This document shows, one piece after another, positions 15,917-25,920 of a stretch of 64,000 bases of DNA. The stretch's first letter is position 1, and each line of letters starts with the position of its first letter. Position numbers and translations under genes: made by a program. Source of the DNA: CAHJXF01 sp038254545 (GTDB lineage Bacteria; Pseudomonadota; Gammaproteobacteria; Burkholderiales; Burkholderiaceae_D); NCBI GenBank assembly GCA_038254545.1, contig JBBSGB010000005.1, forward strand, positions 1-64,000. The letters run 5' to 3'. The notes below the pieces were generated by a model that was not told the DNA's origin, made no database searches, and saw only the letters and a program-made list of their open reading frames with translations.

Positions 15917-17647
15917 TCAATATCCCAGCGCCAGCCCCGTTCCGCGCCTCGGATCGTTGGCGCCGTAGAAGCGATCGTTGCCGCGTGGCTTGCCGCCGAG
16001 TGATGGCGCGCCGACCAGGATGCCCGCGGCATGACCCGCGGGCTGCGGGTCGCCCAGCTTGTGTCCCATGTCGACCAGAATCTTGCGCGTGTCGGGGCTG
16101 AGCGCGAACGTCTCGACGTTGGTGGTCTCGGGCAGCCACTGCTGGTGGAAGCGCGGCGCGTCGATCGCCTCCTGGATGTTCATGCCGTAGTCGATCACGT
16201 TCAGGATGCACAGTGCGACCACGGTAATGATGCGGCTGCCGCCGGGCGTGCCGATCACCATCACCGGCTTGCCGTCTTTGGAGACGATGGTCGGGCTCAT
16301 CGAGCTCAGCGGTCGCTTGCCCGGCGTGATGGCATTGGCCTGCCCCTGCACCAGTCCATAGAGGTTGGGCACGCCGAGCTTGGCGGTGAAGTCGTCCATC
16401 TCGTCGTTGAGCAGCACGCCGGTCTTGGCCGCGGTGACTTTGGCGCCGAACCAGTCGTTGAGCGTGTAGGTCACCGACACCGCATTGCCCTGGCTATCGA
16501 CGATCGAATAATGCGTGGTGTTGGTGCCTTCGTGCGGCGGCACGCCGGGCTTCAGGTCGCGCGAGACGCCCGCCTTCGCGGGGTCGATCGCGGCGCGAAT
16601 CTTCTCGGCGTAGCCTTTGTCGAGCAGCCGGTCAAGGGGGTTCTCGACGAAGTCCGGATCGCCCAGATAGCTGTTGCGGTCGATGTAGGCATGCCGCATC
16701 GCTTCGATCTGATAGTGCACCGCCTGCGCGGAGTGGAATCCAAGTTCCTTCAAGGGATAGCCCTCGACGATATTGAGGATCTCGCATATCACCACGCCGC
16801 CCGAACTCGGTGGCGGCGCCGACACGATGTGATAGCCGCGGTAGTCGCATTCGACCGGCGCGAGTTCGCGCACCTTGTACTGCTGCAGGTCGGCCTTGGT
16901 GACGATGCCGTGGCCCGCTGCGCTCGATGCCGCGATCGCCTCGGCGATCGGTCCCTTGTAAAACGCATCGGGACCGCGCTGCGCGATCTGGCGCAGCGTT
17001 TTCGCCAGGTCCTTTTGCACCAGTCGATCACCGGCCTTGAACGCATGGCCCTTGTTCAAGAAAATTGCGGCCGTCGCCGGATCGTCCTTGAAGTCGTCGT
17101 TGGCGGTGTTGAAGAGCGCGATGTCGCCTGCATCCAGCGCGAATCCCCGTTCTGCAAAACCGATGGCGGGCGCGATCAGCGCGCCGCGCGTACGCGTTCC
17201 ATATTTTTCTCGCGCGTATTCCAGACCGGCCACGCTGCCGGGCACGCCCACGGCCAGATGCCCCTTGGTGCTCGCGCCCTTGACGACATTGCCGGCGCTG
17301 TCGAGATACATGTCGGGCTTCGCCGCGAGAGGCGCCTTTTCGCGGAAGTCGAGGAAGGTCTTGCGCCCGTCGGCGAGCTGTATGGTCATGAAGCCGCCGC
17401 CACCCAGGTTGCCTGCGGCCGGATAGACCACGGCCATTGCATAACCGATGGCGACCGCCGCATCCACCGCGTTGCCGCCGCGCTTGAGCACGTCGATGCC
17501 CACCTTCGTGGCCAGTTGATGCGCGGTGACCACCATGCCGTGCTCGCCGCCCACCGGCGCGACCGATGCGGCCTGTGCAATGACGCAGACGAACGCCGCA
17601 ATCGCGGCGAACCAGCGGCTCGAAACAAACGGAAGTCGTCTCTTCAT
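15917..17647 (-). CDS. ggt: Gamma-glutamyltransferase
   Basis: 576 residues with a signal peptide (MKRRLPFVSSRWFAAIAAFV, cut near AQA-AS), so periplasmic. N-terminal GNAVDAAVAIGYAMAVVYPAAGNLGGGGFM, then the autocleavage site GTNTTHYSIVD where the second Thr becomes the nucleophile of the small subunit, and GKRPLSSMSPTIV with the GTPGGSRII loop. It hydrolyses or transfers the gamma-glutamyl group of glutathione. The start at 17647 is the one that begins the signal peptide. Confidence 0.93.
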   Translation of the reverse strand: MKRRLPFVSSRWFAAIAAFVCVIAQAASVAPVGGEHGMVVTAHQLATKVGIDVLKRGGNAVDAAVAIGYAMAVVYPAAGNLGGGGFMTIQLADGRKTFLDFREKAPLAAKPDMYLDSAGNVVKGASTKGHLAVGVPGSVAGLEYAREKYGTRTRGALIAPAIGFAERGFALDAGDIALFNTANDDFKDDPATAAIFLNKGHAFKAGDRLVQKDLAKTLRQIAQRGPDAFYKGPIAEAIAASSAAGHGIVTKADLQQYKVRELAPVECDYRGYHIVSAPPPSSGGVVICEILNIVEGYPLKELGFHSAQAVHYQIEAMRHAYIDRNSYLGDPDFVENPLDRLLDKGYAEKIRAAIDPAKAGVSRDLKPGVPPHEGTNTTHYSIVDSQGNAVSVTYTLNDWFGAKVTAAKTGVLLNDEMDDFTAKLGVPNLYGLVQGQANAITPGKRPLSSMSPTIVSKDGKPVMVIGTPGGSRIITVVALCILNVIDYGMNIQEAIDAPRFHQQWLPETTNVETFALSPDTRKILVDMGHKLGDPQPAGHAAGILVGAPSLGGKPRGNDRFYGANDPRRGTGLALGY

Positions 17648-17785
17648 GGAGCTTCTCCTGGATTCTATGGGCGTGCGCGGCGATACCGTGGCGCTTTGTT
17701 CTTCGGAACGCTGAATTGTTGCGGATCGAATGGGCAACTGACAAGTCGTGGCCGTTCTCAATGCGCCGCTGTCGCTTCGACGGCA

Positions 17786-18877
17786 TCACTTCCCCGCATA
17801 CGACCGCTCGCTTTCTTTGATGCGGCGATCGCGCACCGCTGCCGCCAGCGTGTCCAGCGCTTCGACCGTATCCTCCCAACCGATGCAGCCATCGGTGATG
17901 CTCTGTCCGAACGTGAGGTCGACCAGGCGCGCGCCGTTCTTCAGTTCCTGGCGTCCTGCGACCAGGTGACTTTCGATCATCACGCCGATGATGCGCGAGT
18001 CGCCGCCCGCGATCTGTTTTCCGATTTCGCCGACGACCCCAATCTGGTTCTCGTGCTTCTTTTGGGCGTTGGCGTGGCTCGCGTCGATCATCAACTTCTG
18101 CGCGAGTCCGGCGTTGCCGATCTCGGCACACGCGGCTGCGACGCTGGGCGCGTCGTAGTTCGGCGTCCTGCCGCCGCGCAGGATGATGTGGCAGTCCTCG
18201 TTGCCGTTGGTCGAGACGATCGCCGAGTGCCCGCCCTTGGTCACCGACAGGAAATGATGCGGCTGCGAGGCCGCCTTGATCGCATCGATCGCGATCCTGA
18301 CGTTGCCGTCGGTGCCGTTCTTGAAGCCGACCGGGCACGACAGGCCCGACGCGAGTTCGCGATGCACCTGCGACTCGGTGGTGCGCGCGCCGATCGCCCC
18401 CCACGCGACGAGATCGGCGATGTACTGCGGCGTCATCACGTCCAGATATTCGCAGCCGGCGGGCAGGCCCATCTCGTTGATGAACGCGAGCAGTTCGCGC
18501 GCCGATCGCAGGCCCTTGTTGATCTGGAAGCTGCCGTCCAGATCGGGGTCGTTGATCAGACCCTTCCATCCGACCGTGGTGCGCGGCTTCTCGAAATAGA
18601 CGCGCATCACGATCACCAGGTCCTTCGCATGCTTCTCGCGCTCGATCACGAGGCGCTTCGCATATTCCTTGGCGGCATCGACATCGTGGATCGAGCACGG
18701 GCCGATCACGACCAGCAAGCGCTGATCGGCGCCGTGCAGGATGCGGTGGATCGCCGAGCGGCCCCCGAAGGCGGTGCGCGAGGCGCGCTCGGTGCACGGA
18801 AACTCGCGGATCAGGTGCGACGGCGGAGTGAGTTCCTTGATCTCGCGGATGCGCAGGTCGTCGGTGCTGACGGGCAT
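17786..18877 (-). CDS. aroG: DAHP synthase, class I (AroFGH type)
   Basis: 363 residues; condenses phosphoenolpyruvate and erythrose-4-phosphate, the first step of aromatic biosynthesis. Motifs: LLVVIGPCSIHD, MRVYFEKPRTTVGWKGLINDP, GARTTESQVHRELASGL, PVGFKNGTDG, LMIDASHANAQKK (metal/substrate residues). The ATG at 18877 is chosen over 18889 because GGAG lies seven bases before it. Upstream are a Phe/Tyr-rich leader peptide and an intrinsic terminator, so the gene appears controlled by transcription attenuation. The isozyme letter is not certain; the leader suggests response to Phe and Tyr. Confidence 0.93.
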   Translation of the reverse strand: MPVSTDDLRIREIKELTPPSHLIREFPCTERASRTAFGGRSAIHRILHGADQRLLVVIGPCSIHDVDAAKEYAKRLVIEREKHAKDLVIVMRVYFEKPRTTVGWKGLINDPDLDGSFQINKGLRSARELLAFINEMGLPAGCEYLDVMTPQYIADLVAWGAIGARTTESQVHRELASGLSCPVGFKNGTDGNVRIAIDAIKAASQPHHFLSVTKGGHSAIVSTNGNEDCHIILRGGRTPNYDAPSVAAACAEIGNAGLAQKLMIDASHANAQKKHENQIGVVGEIGKQIAGGDSRIIGVMIESHLVAGRQELKNGARLVDLTFGQSITDGCIGWEDTVEALDTLAAAVRDRRIKESERSYAGK

Positions 18878-18915
18878 GGGTGACTCCATACAAAAATTCG
18901 ATAAGGCGTGACGGC

Positions 18916-18945
18916 AAAAAAAAACCGCCAGAGATCTGGCGGTTT
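18916..18945 (-). terminator. Attenuator terminator before the DAHP synthase gene
   Basis: On the minus strand AAACCGCCAGA, loop TC, TCTGGCGGTTT forms an 11-bp perfect stem followed by a run of nine T. It lies between the leader peptide stop (18971) and the structural gene start (18877), so it must be read through for expression. Its 5' arm CCGCCA can also pair with TGGCGG inside the leader peptide (18985-18990), giving a mutually exclusive antiterminator. Confidence 0.85.
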
Positions 18946-18970
18946 CGGATTCGGTTGCAGCTTGCGCGCG

Positions 18971-19039
18971 CTACCGTCTCTTCCCCGCCATGTGGCGCGG
19001 AAAGTAGAAGTAGAAGAAAGCGGTGTTGAGTTTGTTCAT
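18971..19039 (-). CDS. Phe/Tyr-rich leader peptide of the DAHP synthase attenuator
   Basis: 22 codons, ATG at 19039 to TAG at 18971. Residues 7-14 read AFFYFYFP: four Phe and two Tyr in a row (TTC TTC TAC TTC TAC TTT), which is very unlikely by chance. The C-terminal part is RHMAGKRR. The arrangement of leader, alternative pairing segment, terminator with T-run, then the first enzyme of aromatic synthesis is that of pheA/trp-type ribosome-mediated attenuation: when charged tRNA-Phe or tRNA-Tyr is short the ribosome stalls and the terminator is not formed. The ribosome site is weak (CAGAG). Confidence 0.85.
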   Translation of the reverse strand: MNKLNTAFFYFYFPRHMAGKRR

Positions 19040-19173
19040 GGCTCTGTGGCGACGAGTTGCGGCGCGAGTGTAACCGCGGCTTCGAGCGATTGGCAAGGCG
19101 AGTGTTGCGTAAGGCGCTCCGCACCACGATAGCGTCGGGTAAGCTCCGCGCTTTCACACTGTCGCAATCGCTC

Positions 19174-20838
<1,665 letters not shown>

Positions 20839-20867
20839 AGAACTTCAACCAGCCAGGGAGATACGAC

Positions 20868-21122
20868 ATGGGTATGGGCATCATCGGAACGATCGCCATC
20901 GGATTCATCGTCGGCGTGCTCGCGAAGTTCCTGCATCCGGGCAAGGACAACATGGGCTTCATCCTCACCATCCTGCTGGGCATCGCGGGCGCCTTCGTCG
21001 CGCGCTTCATCGGGCAGGCGGTTGGTTTTTACGGCCCCGACGAGAACGCCGGCTTTCTCGCGGCACTGATCGGCGCGATCGTGTTGCTCGTCATCTACGG
21101 CGCGATCGTCAGACGCAAATGA
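20868..21122 (+). CDS. GlsB/YeaQ/YmgE-family stress membrane protein
   Basis: 84 residues with three glycine-rich membrane segments (IIGTIAIGFIVGVLAKFL; GFILTILLGIAGAFVARFIG; FLAALIGAIVLLVIYGAIV), as in the transglycosylase-associated YeaQ/YmgE group. These small inner-membrane proteins are stress induced and of unknown function. It lies 29 bases after ettA with a GGGAG ribosome site and is followed at once by a strong terminator, so the two probably form an operon. Confidence 0.88.
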   Translation: MGMGIIGTIAIGFIVGVLAKFLHPGKDNMGFILTILLGIAGAFVARFIGQAVGFYGPDENAGFLAALIGAIVLLVIYGAIVRRK

Positions 21123-21134
21123 GGATGAGGTCCG

Positions 21135-21167
21135 AAAAAAAAGGCGACCGATGAGGTCGCCTTTTTT
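21135..21167. terminator. Strong bidirectional intrinsic terminator
   Basis: An A-tract, GGCGACC, loop GATGA, GGTCGCC and six T form a stem of at least 13 bp including A-T pairs. With runs on both sides it can end transcription of ettA-glsB from the left and of the secreted-protein genes from the right. Confidence 0.9.
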
Positions 21168-21183
21168 ATTTCGTATCGATCCT

Positions 21184-21570
21184 TTAGTTTGCCGGTGTCG
21201 ACTTGACATTCGAGTCGCTGGTCGGTCGGCCGTCCTTGGTCTTGGCCGGATAGGTCGTCGAGTCGCCGGTGGCTGTCTGATCGGTCTTGCCCATCTTGTC
21301 GGTCCGCTTCGTTTTCATCTTCGACTTGCTCATGGCCGCGTCGGTCGTTGCGCTTGAAGGTTCCGGGCCGCTCTGCGAGCCGCTCTGACCGTTCTTCGGC
21401 GCTTCGCCGGTGTCCTGACGCGTCTGCTGGTCTGGGTTCGCGCGAGGCTGTTCGCCGGGGACTACCTTGGTCGTTGAGGACTTGTCCGTGGGTGTCGTCG
21501 ACTGCGCTCCTGCCGCAAGCGGCAGTACGCAGATTGCCGCTGCTGCAATCAATCTTCCGAGTTTGGCCAT
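21184..21570 (-). CDS. Secreted low-complexity Ser/Thr/Lys-rich protein, copy 1
   Basis: 128 residues: signal peptide MAKLGRLIAAAAICVLPLAAGA-Q followed by a disordered, polar chain (TTPTDKSSTTKVVPGEQPR, SKSKMKTKRTDKMGK) ending TYPAKTKDGRPTSDSNVKS. I do not recognise a domain. It is paralogous, over its whole length, to the next gene upstream; both have TTPxDKSS after the cleavage site and a YPA-TKDGRPT-DSNVK tail. Probably periplasmic or extracellular. Confidence 0.7.
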   Translation of the reverse strand: MAKLGRLIAAAAICVLPLAAGAQSTTPTDKSSTTKVVPGEQPRANPDQQTRQDTGEAPKNGQSGSQSGPEPSSATTDAAMSKSKMKTKRTDKMGKTDQTATGDSTTYPAKTKDGRPTSDSNVKSTPAN

Positions 21571-21589
21571 CGTTCGATCTCCTTTGAAA

Positions 21590-21961
21590 CTACTTCTTGA
21601 CGTTCGAGTCCTTGACGTTCGAGTCACCGGTGGGCCGGCCATCCTTGGTGTCGGCCGGATAGGTCGGCGAATCACCGGTAGCGGACTGGCTCGACTTGGT
21701 CACCTTGCTCGAGCGCTTGGTTTTCGACTTGCTCATGTCCGACTGGTCCGTCGTCCCGGTTGCACTCGGATCGGTCTGACCGTACTTGGGAGCCTGCCCG
21801 TTTTCCGTCGTCGCCTTTCTTTCGGATTCGGAGCGCGGCTGATCGGGCGCAAGCACCTTGCCGCTCGAGGACTTGTCCATCGGTGTCGTGGTCTGTGCCG
21901 CTGCGACGAGAGGCAGTGCGCAAATGACTGCGCTGGCGAAGAGCTTGGTGAGTCTGTTCAT
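21590..21961 (-). CDS. Secreted low-complexity Ser/Thr/Lys-rich protein, copy 2
   Basis: 123 residues: signal peptide MNRLTKLFASAVICALPLVAAA-Q, then TTTPMDKSSSGKVLAPDQPR, a middle SDMSKSKTKRSSKVTKS and the tail TYPADTKDGRPTGDSNVKDSNVKK. Tandem paralogue of the gene 20 bases downstream, same strand. No Cys and no known domain; function unknown. The 3' end has a short duplicated DSNVK unit. The start at 21961 begins the signal peptide. Confidence 0.7.
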   Translation of the reverse strand: MNRLTKLFASAVICALPLVAAAQTTTPMDKSSSGKVLAPDQPRSESERKATTENGQAPKYGQTDPSATGTTDQSDMSKSKTKRSSKVTKSSQSATGDSPTYPADTKDGRPTGDSNVKDSNVKK

Positions 21962-22167
21962 CGATTCGTCTCCAGATGTGTGATGGGTGTGCATGACAAC
22001 AGGTTGCTTTCACGCGTCGCCAGTCAAGCGTATGCGAGTCCGAAAGGAAGACCAAGGTTCCGCGTGATTTACGCGCGACGCATGCGATGGCGCAATTTGC
22101 GCGCTCGTCCGAGCGGGTTTGATCGATCAGGACGACCGTCTTTCGGTGTTGCGCCGACAGATGATGT

Positions 22168-23503
22168 TCAAGGCTGCCGTTCAAGGCTGCGATGGGCCTG
22201 CTCGATCTTCGGGCCGCCGCCATCCCGGCCAGCGCGAACGAGGTCTGCATTCGTGGTTGCAAACAAGGTCACGAAGCGCGAAGCCGTTGCGGCCAGTGCC
22301 TGATAGTCGCCCAGAAAATATCCGCCTTCGGTCAGCGGCGCGGTCGTCAGATCGAAAGGACCGGCAAGACGCGCTTCGGTCCAGGCGGCGCCCGCATCGG
22401 CGGAGCGCGCCAACCACAAGTCCGTCAGCAGCGTGCTCGCGTCGGCGGTGTCGTCCCTGAAATGGTAATACGTCACGCCGATCACGCCATCGGCCCGCGC
22501 CGCAACTATCGGCACGAAGGCCGCGGCGCCGGGCGCGCCATTGATCGCTCGCGGCGCCGACCACGAGATCCCGCCATCGGTCGATCGCGAAATCGCGACC
22601 CCGTCGCGCACGCCGCTGGAGAAGCGCGCGTCCTGCCACACCACCACCAGATTGCCGGCGGGATCGGCCGCGATCTCGCCGAGGATCGCCACGTCGCGCA
22701 CGATCGCGCCGGTCTGCGGATCCTTGGTCCCGACCGCGAGTAGATCGGCGACCTGATCGGACGGCTCCAGGTGAGGCCGCGATCGCTCGAGCGAATCACC
22801 GCGAGCGTGGCGGTCTGGGTTCCGTTGGCCGCGAAATCGATTTGCGTGAACAGATCGACCAGCGTGCCGTCGGGCAGCAGCACGATGACATTGCCGAGCG
22901 TCTGGCTCCTGACGCCGGGGTCGTAGATCGCCGCGGGCGCCGATCATGAGAGCCCGTTGTCGATGCTGCGCGCGAACATCGTCGGACCGCCGCCGGCGGC
23001 GACGAGGCGATCCCAGGTCGCATAGACGAAGCGTGCGTCGCGCGAGTCCGCGGTGATCGAACCCTTGTCGTTGAAGAAGCCCGCGCCGTCGCGAATCAAG
23101 GTCGTGGTCGCGCCCCACGTCGCGCCGCCATTGTTCGAACGCGAAACCAGGAGGGCAGTCTGCGACCCCGCGCCGAAGGTCGTGCCGGTGAGCGTCAATG
23201 CGAGTTGATAGGCGCTGCCGTCGAGGGCGAACGCGGTCCACGGATCCGTCGCCCGATCGAAGTCGCCGCCGTTGGCCGCACTTCCGCAGCCGGGCGCGAA
23301 CGTCGAAGCAGGCGACACGCGCAGCAACCCGGTCGGCGGTGGAGGCGGGGCGGGGCGGGGGCTGGCGCGGGCGGCGGAGCAGGCGCCGGTGAAGGCGAGT
23401 TACCTCCGCCACCACCGCTACATGACGCCAGCAAGGCAAGCCCGACGGCGAGCACCGTCGGCTTGCCGATGCTGGTCCGCTTCGGATGGGAATCAGCGCG
23501 CAT
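22168..23503 (-). pseudogene. Decayed BNR-repeat (sialidase-like) lipoprotein
   Basis: Read on the minus strand the N-terminus is a lipoprotein signal (VLAVGLALLASC-SGGGGGN) followed by a Pro/Ala linker. The body has BNR/Asp-box repeats (SRSNNGGATWG, RSSDRGLTWS, SRSTDGGISWS, ARSADAGAAWTEA). Three lesions break it: a frameshift in the C-rich linker near 23335-23370; an in-frame TGA at about 22945, where a Trp codon would give GLSWSAP; and a one-base loss near 22760 before QVADLLAVGTKD. The intact protein would be about 440 residues and surface-exposed. Sequencing error is possible but would need three separate events. Confidence 0.75.
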
Positions 23504-23942
23504 TCTGTTCGAGCGCTTTCGCGCATTCCATCTTCGTGGCGATGAGATCGAAGTCGTGCTGCGGCACCTTGACCAGTCCGAAGCGGAAGGCGGCGCCCCA
23601 GTGCGTCTTGTCCTTGATGAACGAGAGATCCTCGATCAAAGGCCGGATCGGCGCCTCGCGACACTTCACGAATTCGACATCGATCCGCCAGGGCTTGAAG
23701 TCGGCGCTCATCTCGACCTGATAGACCGCCCCGCTCGCGATCGAGCCGATGGCGGTGAAGTGCTGCAATGGCTCACCGTCCGGATAGTCGGTGCGAGGCG
23801 AATACATCACAAGACCATCGCCTGCGTGCATTCGCTGCAGCGGCGCCTTCTTTCCGTGATTGACCTGAATGAAGCCGCCCTTCACGCCGATCTGCACATG
23901 CGAGCGCGAGACGACGCCGATCCAGAAGCTGCGCGAAGACAT
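23493..23942 (-). CDS. EVE-domain protein
   Basis: 149 residues, all one EVE domain (PUA-like, UPF0310 type): FWIGVVSRSHVQIGVKGGFIQVNHGKKAPLQRM, then GDGLVMYSPRTDYPDGEPLQHFTAIG and the C-terminal PQHDFDLIATKMEC. EVE domains are thought to bind modified bases in DNA or RNA and occur in restriction and tRNA-modification contexts. The stop region overlaps the start of the decayed lipoprotein by 11 bases. No modification or restriction gene is adjacent. Confidence 0.85.
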   Translation of the reverse strand: MSSRSFWIGVVSRSHVQIGVKGGFIQVNHGKKAPLQRMHAGDGLVMYSPRTDYPDGEPLQHFTAIGSIASGAVYQVEMSADFKPWRIDVEFVKCREAPIRPLIEDLSFIKDKTHWGAAFRFGLVKVPQHDFDLIATKMECAKALEQNAR

Positions 23943-23980
23943 GGCTTGTCGATCCGCATCTGTTCGATCAGGCCATCTGA

Positions 23981-25828
23981 TCAGATGCTTTCGGTGCGCT
24001 CGATCAACCAGCGCTTCGCTTCATCCGCCACATGGGGCGACAGGCGCTTTCTCACTTCATCGTGGTAGGCGTTCAGCCAGCTTTTCTCATCGTCGCGCAA
24101 CAGCGAACGATCGATGCAGCGCGTGTCGATCGGACAGAGCGTGAGCGTTTCGAATTCGAGGAACTCGCCGAACTCGCCGACACCTTCACGGGCCCCGCCG
24201 AATCTTGCAGGCACGGCGAGCACCAGGTTCTCGATGCGCACGCCCCACTTGCCGGGCCGATAGATGCCCGGCTCGTCGGACGTGATCATGCCCGGCTCCA
24301 TCGCGGTATGCGGGTCGGGCGGCGCGTGCGGCGAGATCGATTGCGGTCCCTCGTGCACGTTCAGGAAGTAGCCCACGCCGTGGCCGGTGCCATGACCATA
24401 ATCGACGCCAGCGGCCCAGATGGGCGCGCGCGCGAGCGCGTCCAGCGATGGCGAGCGCGTGCCGCGCGGAAAGCGCGCGGACGCGAGCGCGATCATTCCT
24501 TTCAACACGAGCGTGAAGTCACGCTTCTGCTCGCCGGATACGCGGCCGATCGGCACCACACGCGTGATATCGGTGGTGCCCGAGGTGTACTGGCCACCCG
24601 AATCGATCAGCAGCAGGCCGTCGCCCTTGATGGTCGCGTGCGAACTTTCGGTGGCACGATAGTGCGGCATCGCGCCGTTGGCGTTGAAGCCGGCGATGGT
24701 CGAGAAGCTCGGCGAGACGAAGCCCTTGCGGCGTGCGCGCGCGGCCGTGATCTTCTCGTCGATGGTCAGTTCGGTAATGGGATCACCGCCGCTCTGCGAC
24801 TTCGCGAGCGCGGCTTCGAACCACGCGAAGAACTCGGCGAGCGCGGCGCCGTCTTCTTCCATCGCGCGCCGCACGTGAGCGACTTCTTCAGCGGTCTTCC
24901 TCGACTTCGCGAAAGTCGAGGGATTGATCGCCTCGACGACACGCACGGCCGCAGGGACCGCCTCTCGAAACGCAAGCGTGACGCGCCGCGGATCGATCAG
25001 CAGCACGCGATCGTCCGAGAGCGATTGCAGCGTCACGCGCGCCTCGTCGTATGGCGCGATACGTACCCCATCGCGCTCCAGCGCATCGCGAATCGCGGTG
25101 GGTACCTTGCCGTCGGCGATGAAGAGCGTCGCCGCATCGGGCTCGATGAACGCGTGCGCGAGGAACACCGGGTTGTATTCGACATCGCTGCCGCGCAAGT
25201 TGAACAGCCACGCGATGTCGTCGAGCGTCGAGATGAAGTGCGCATCGGCGCCCGCGTCGCGCATTGCTTTGCGCACGTCGGCGAGCTTGTCGACACGCGA
25301 GCGCGGCGCGAAGGGACTCGCGTGCTCGAAGATCTTTTGTGTCGGCAACGCAGGCCGATCGTTCCACACGTCGTCGAGCAGGTCGATGGTGGTGTCGAGT
25401 TCGATGCCGTGTTCGTTGAGCGCGTTGCGCAACTGCCGCGCCGCGGCCAGTCCGATCACGCTGCCGTCGACACCCACCACGTCGCCGACGTTCAGGTGCT
25501 CGACCAGCCAATCGACATGCGCTGCGCTCGAGGTGCCCGGCATGCGCATGGTCTCGATGCCGGTGCCCGCGAGCTCGGCGTCGGCCTGCATCCAATAGCG
25601 GCCGTCGGTCCACACGCCCGCGAAGGCGCGCGCAACGACGAGCGTGCCGGCCGACCCGGTGAAGCCCGACAGCCACGAGCGACTCGCCCAGCGGGCGGGA
25701 AGATATTCGGAAAGATGCGGGTCCGAAGACGGAACAAGATAAGCGGCGAGGCTGCGCTTGACGAGAGCCGCGCGCATGCGCGCGATGCGATCGCGCACGG
25801 CGGCGCGTGAAGCTTCGAGTGTGTCCAT
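23981..25828 (-). CDS. pepP: Xaa-Pro aminopeptidase (aminopeptidase P, long form)
   Basis: 615 residues. Two creatinase-like N-terminal domains (about 1-300; SDPHLSEYLPARWASRSWLSGFTGSAGTLV) are followed by a pita-bread M24B domain with metal ligands in LLIDSGGQYTSGTTDITRV, HGTGHGVGYFLNVHEGP, ITSDEPGIY and the VRIENLV strand, and an M24_C tail. The length and two N-domains are those of the XPNPEP1-like cytosolic form, longer than E. coli PepP. It removes N-terminal residues preceding proline. Divergent from the TPR gene. Confidence 0.93.
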   Translation of the reverse strand: MDTLEASRAAVRDRIARMRAALVKRSLAAYLVPSSDPHLSEYLPARWASRSWLSGFTGSAGTLVVARAFAGVWTDGRYWMQADAELAGTGIETMRMPGTSSAAHVDWLVEHLNVGDVVGVDGSVIGLAAARQLRNALNEHGIELDTTIDLLDDVWNDRPALPTQKIFEHASPFAPRSRVDKLADVRKAMRDAGADAHFISTLDDIAWLFNLRGSDVEYNPVFLAHAFIEPDAATLFIADGKVPTAIRDALERDGVRIAPYDEARVTLQSLSDDRVLLIDPRRVTLAFREAVPAAVRVVEAINPSTFAKSRKTAEEVAHVRRAMEEDGAALAEFFAWFEAALAKSQSGGDPITELTIDEKITAARARRKGFVSPSFSTIAGFNANGAMPHYRATESSHATIKGDGLLLIDSGGQYTSGTTDITRVVPIGRVSGEQKRDFTLVLKGMIALASARFPRGTRSPSLDALARAPIWAAGVDYGHGTGHGVGYFLNVHEGPQSISPHAPPDPHTAMEPGMITSDEPGIYRPGKWGVRIENLVLAVPARFGGAREGVGEFGEFLEFETLTLCPIDTRCIDRSLLRDDEKSWLNAYHDEVRKRLSPHVADEAKRWLIERTESI

Positions 25829-25920
25829 GGCGAGAGTGAATGCTGAGGGCGGAGGACGCGATTATGAACGCAACGGTGATCCGATAACATCCGGCCACCG
25901 TATGCCGTGGCCGGCGCCGC

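Noticed and set aside
16031..18883. A 950-codon plus-strand open frame opposite ggt and the DAHP synthase gene
   Set aside because: It is a GC-skew shadow: compositionally biased (His/Arg/Asp-rich), no domain, and fully antisense to two strongly conserved genes.
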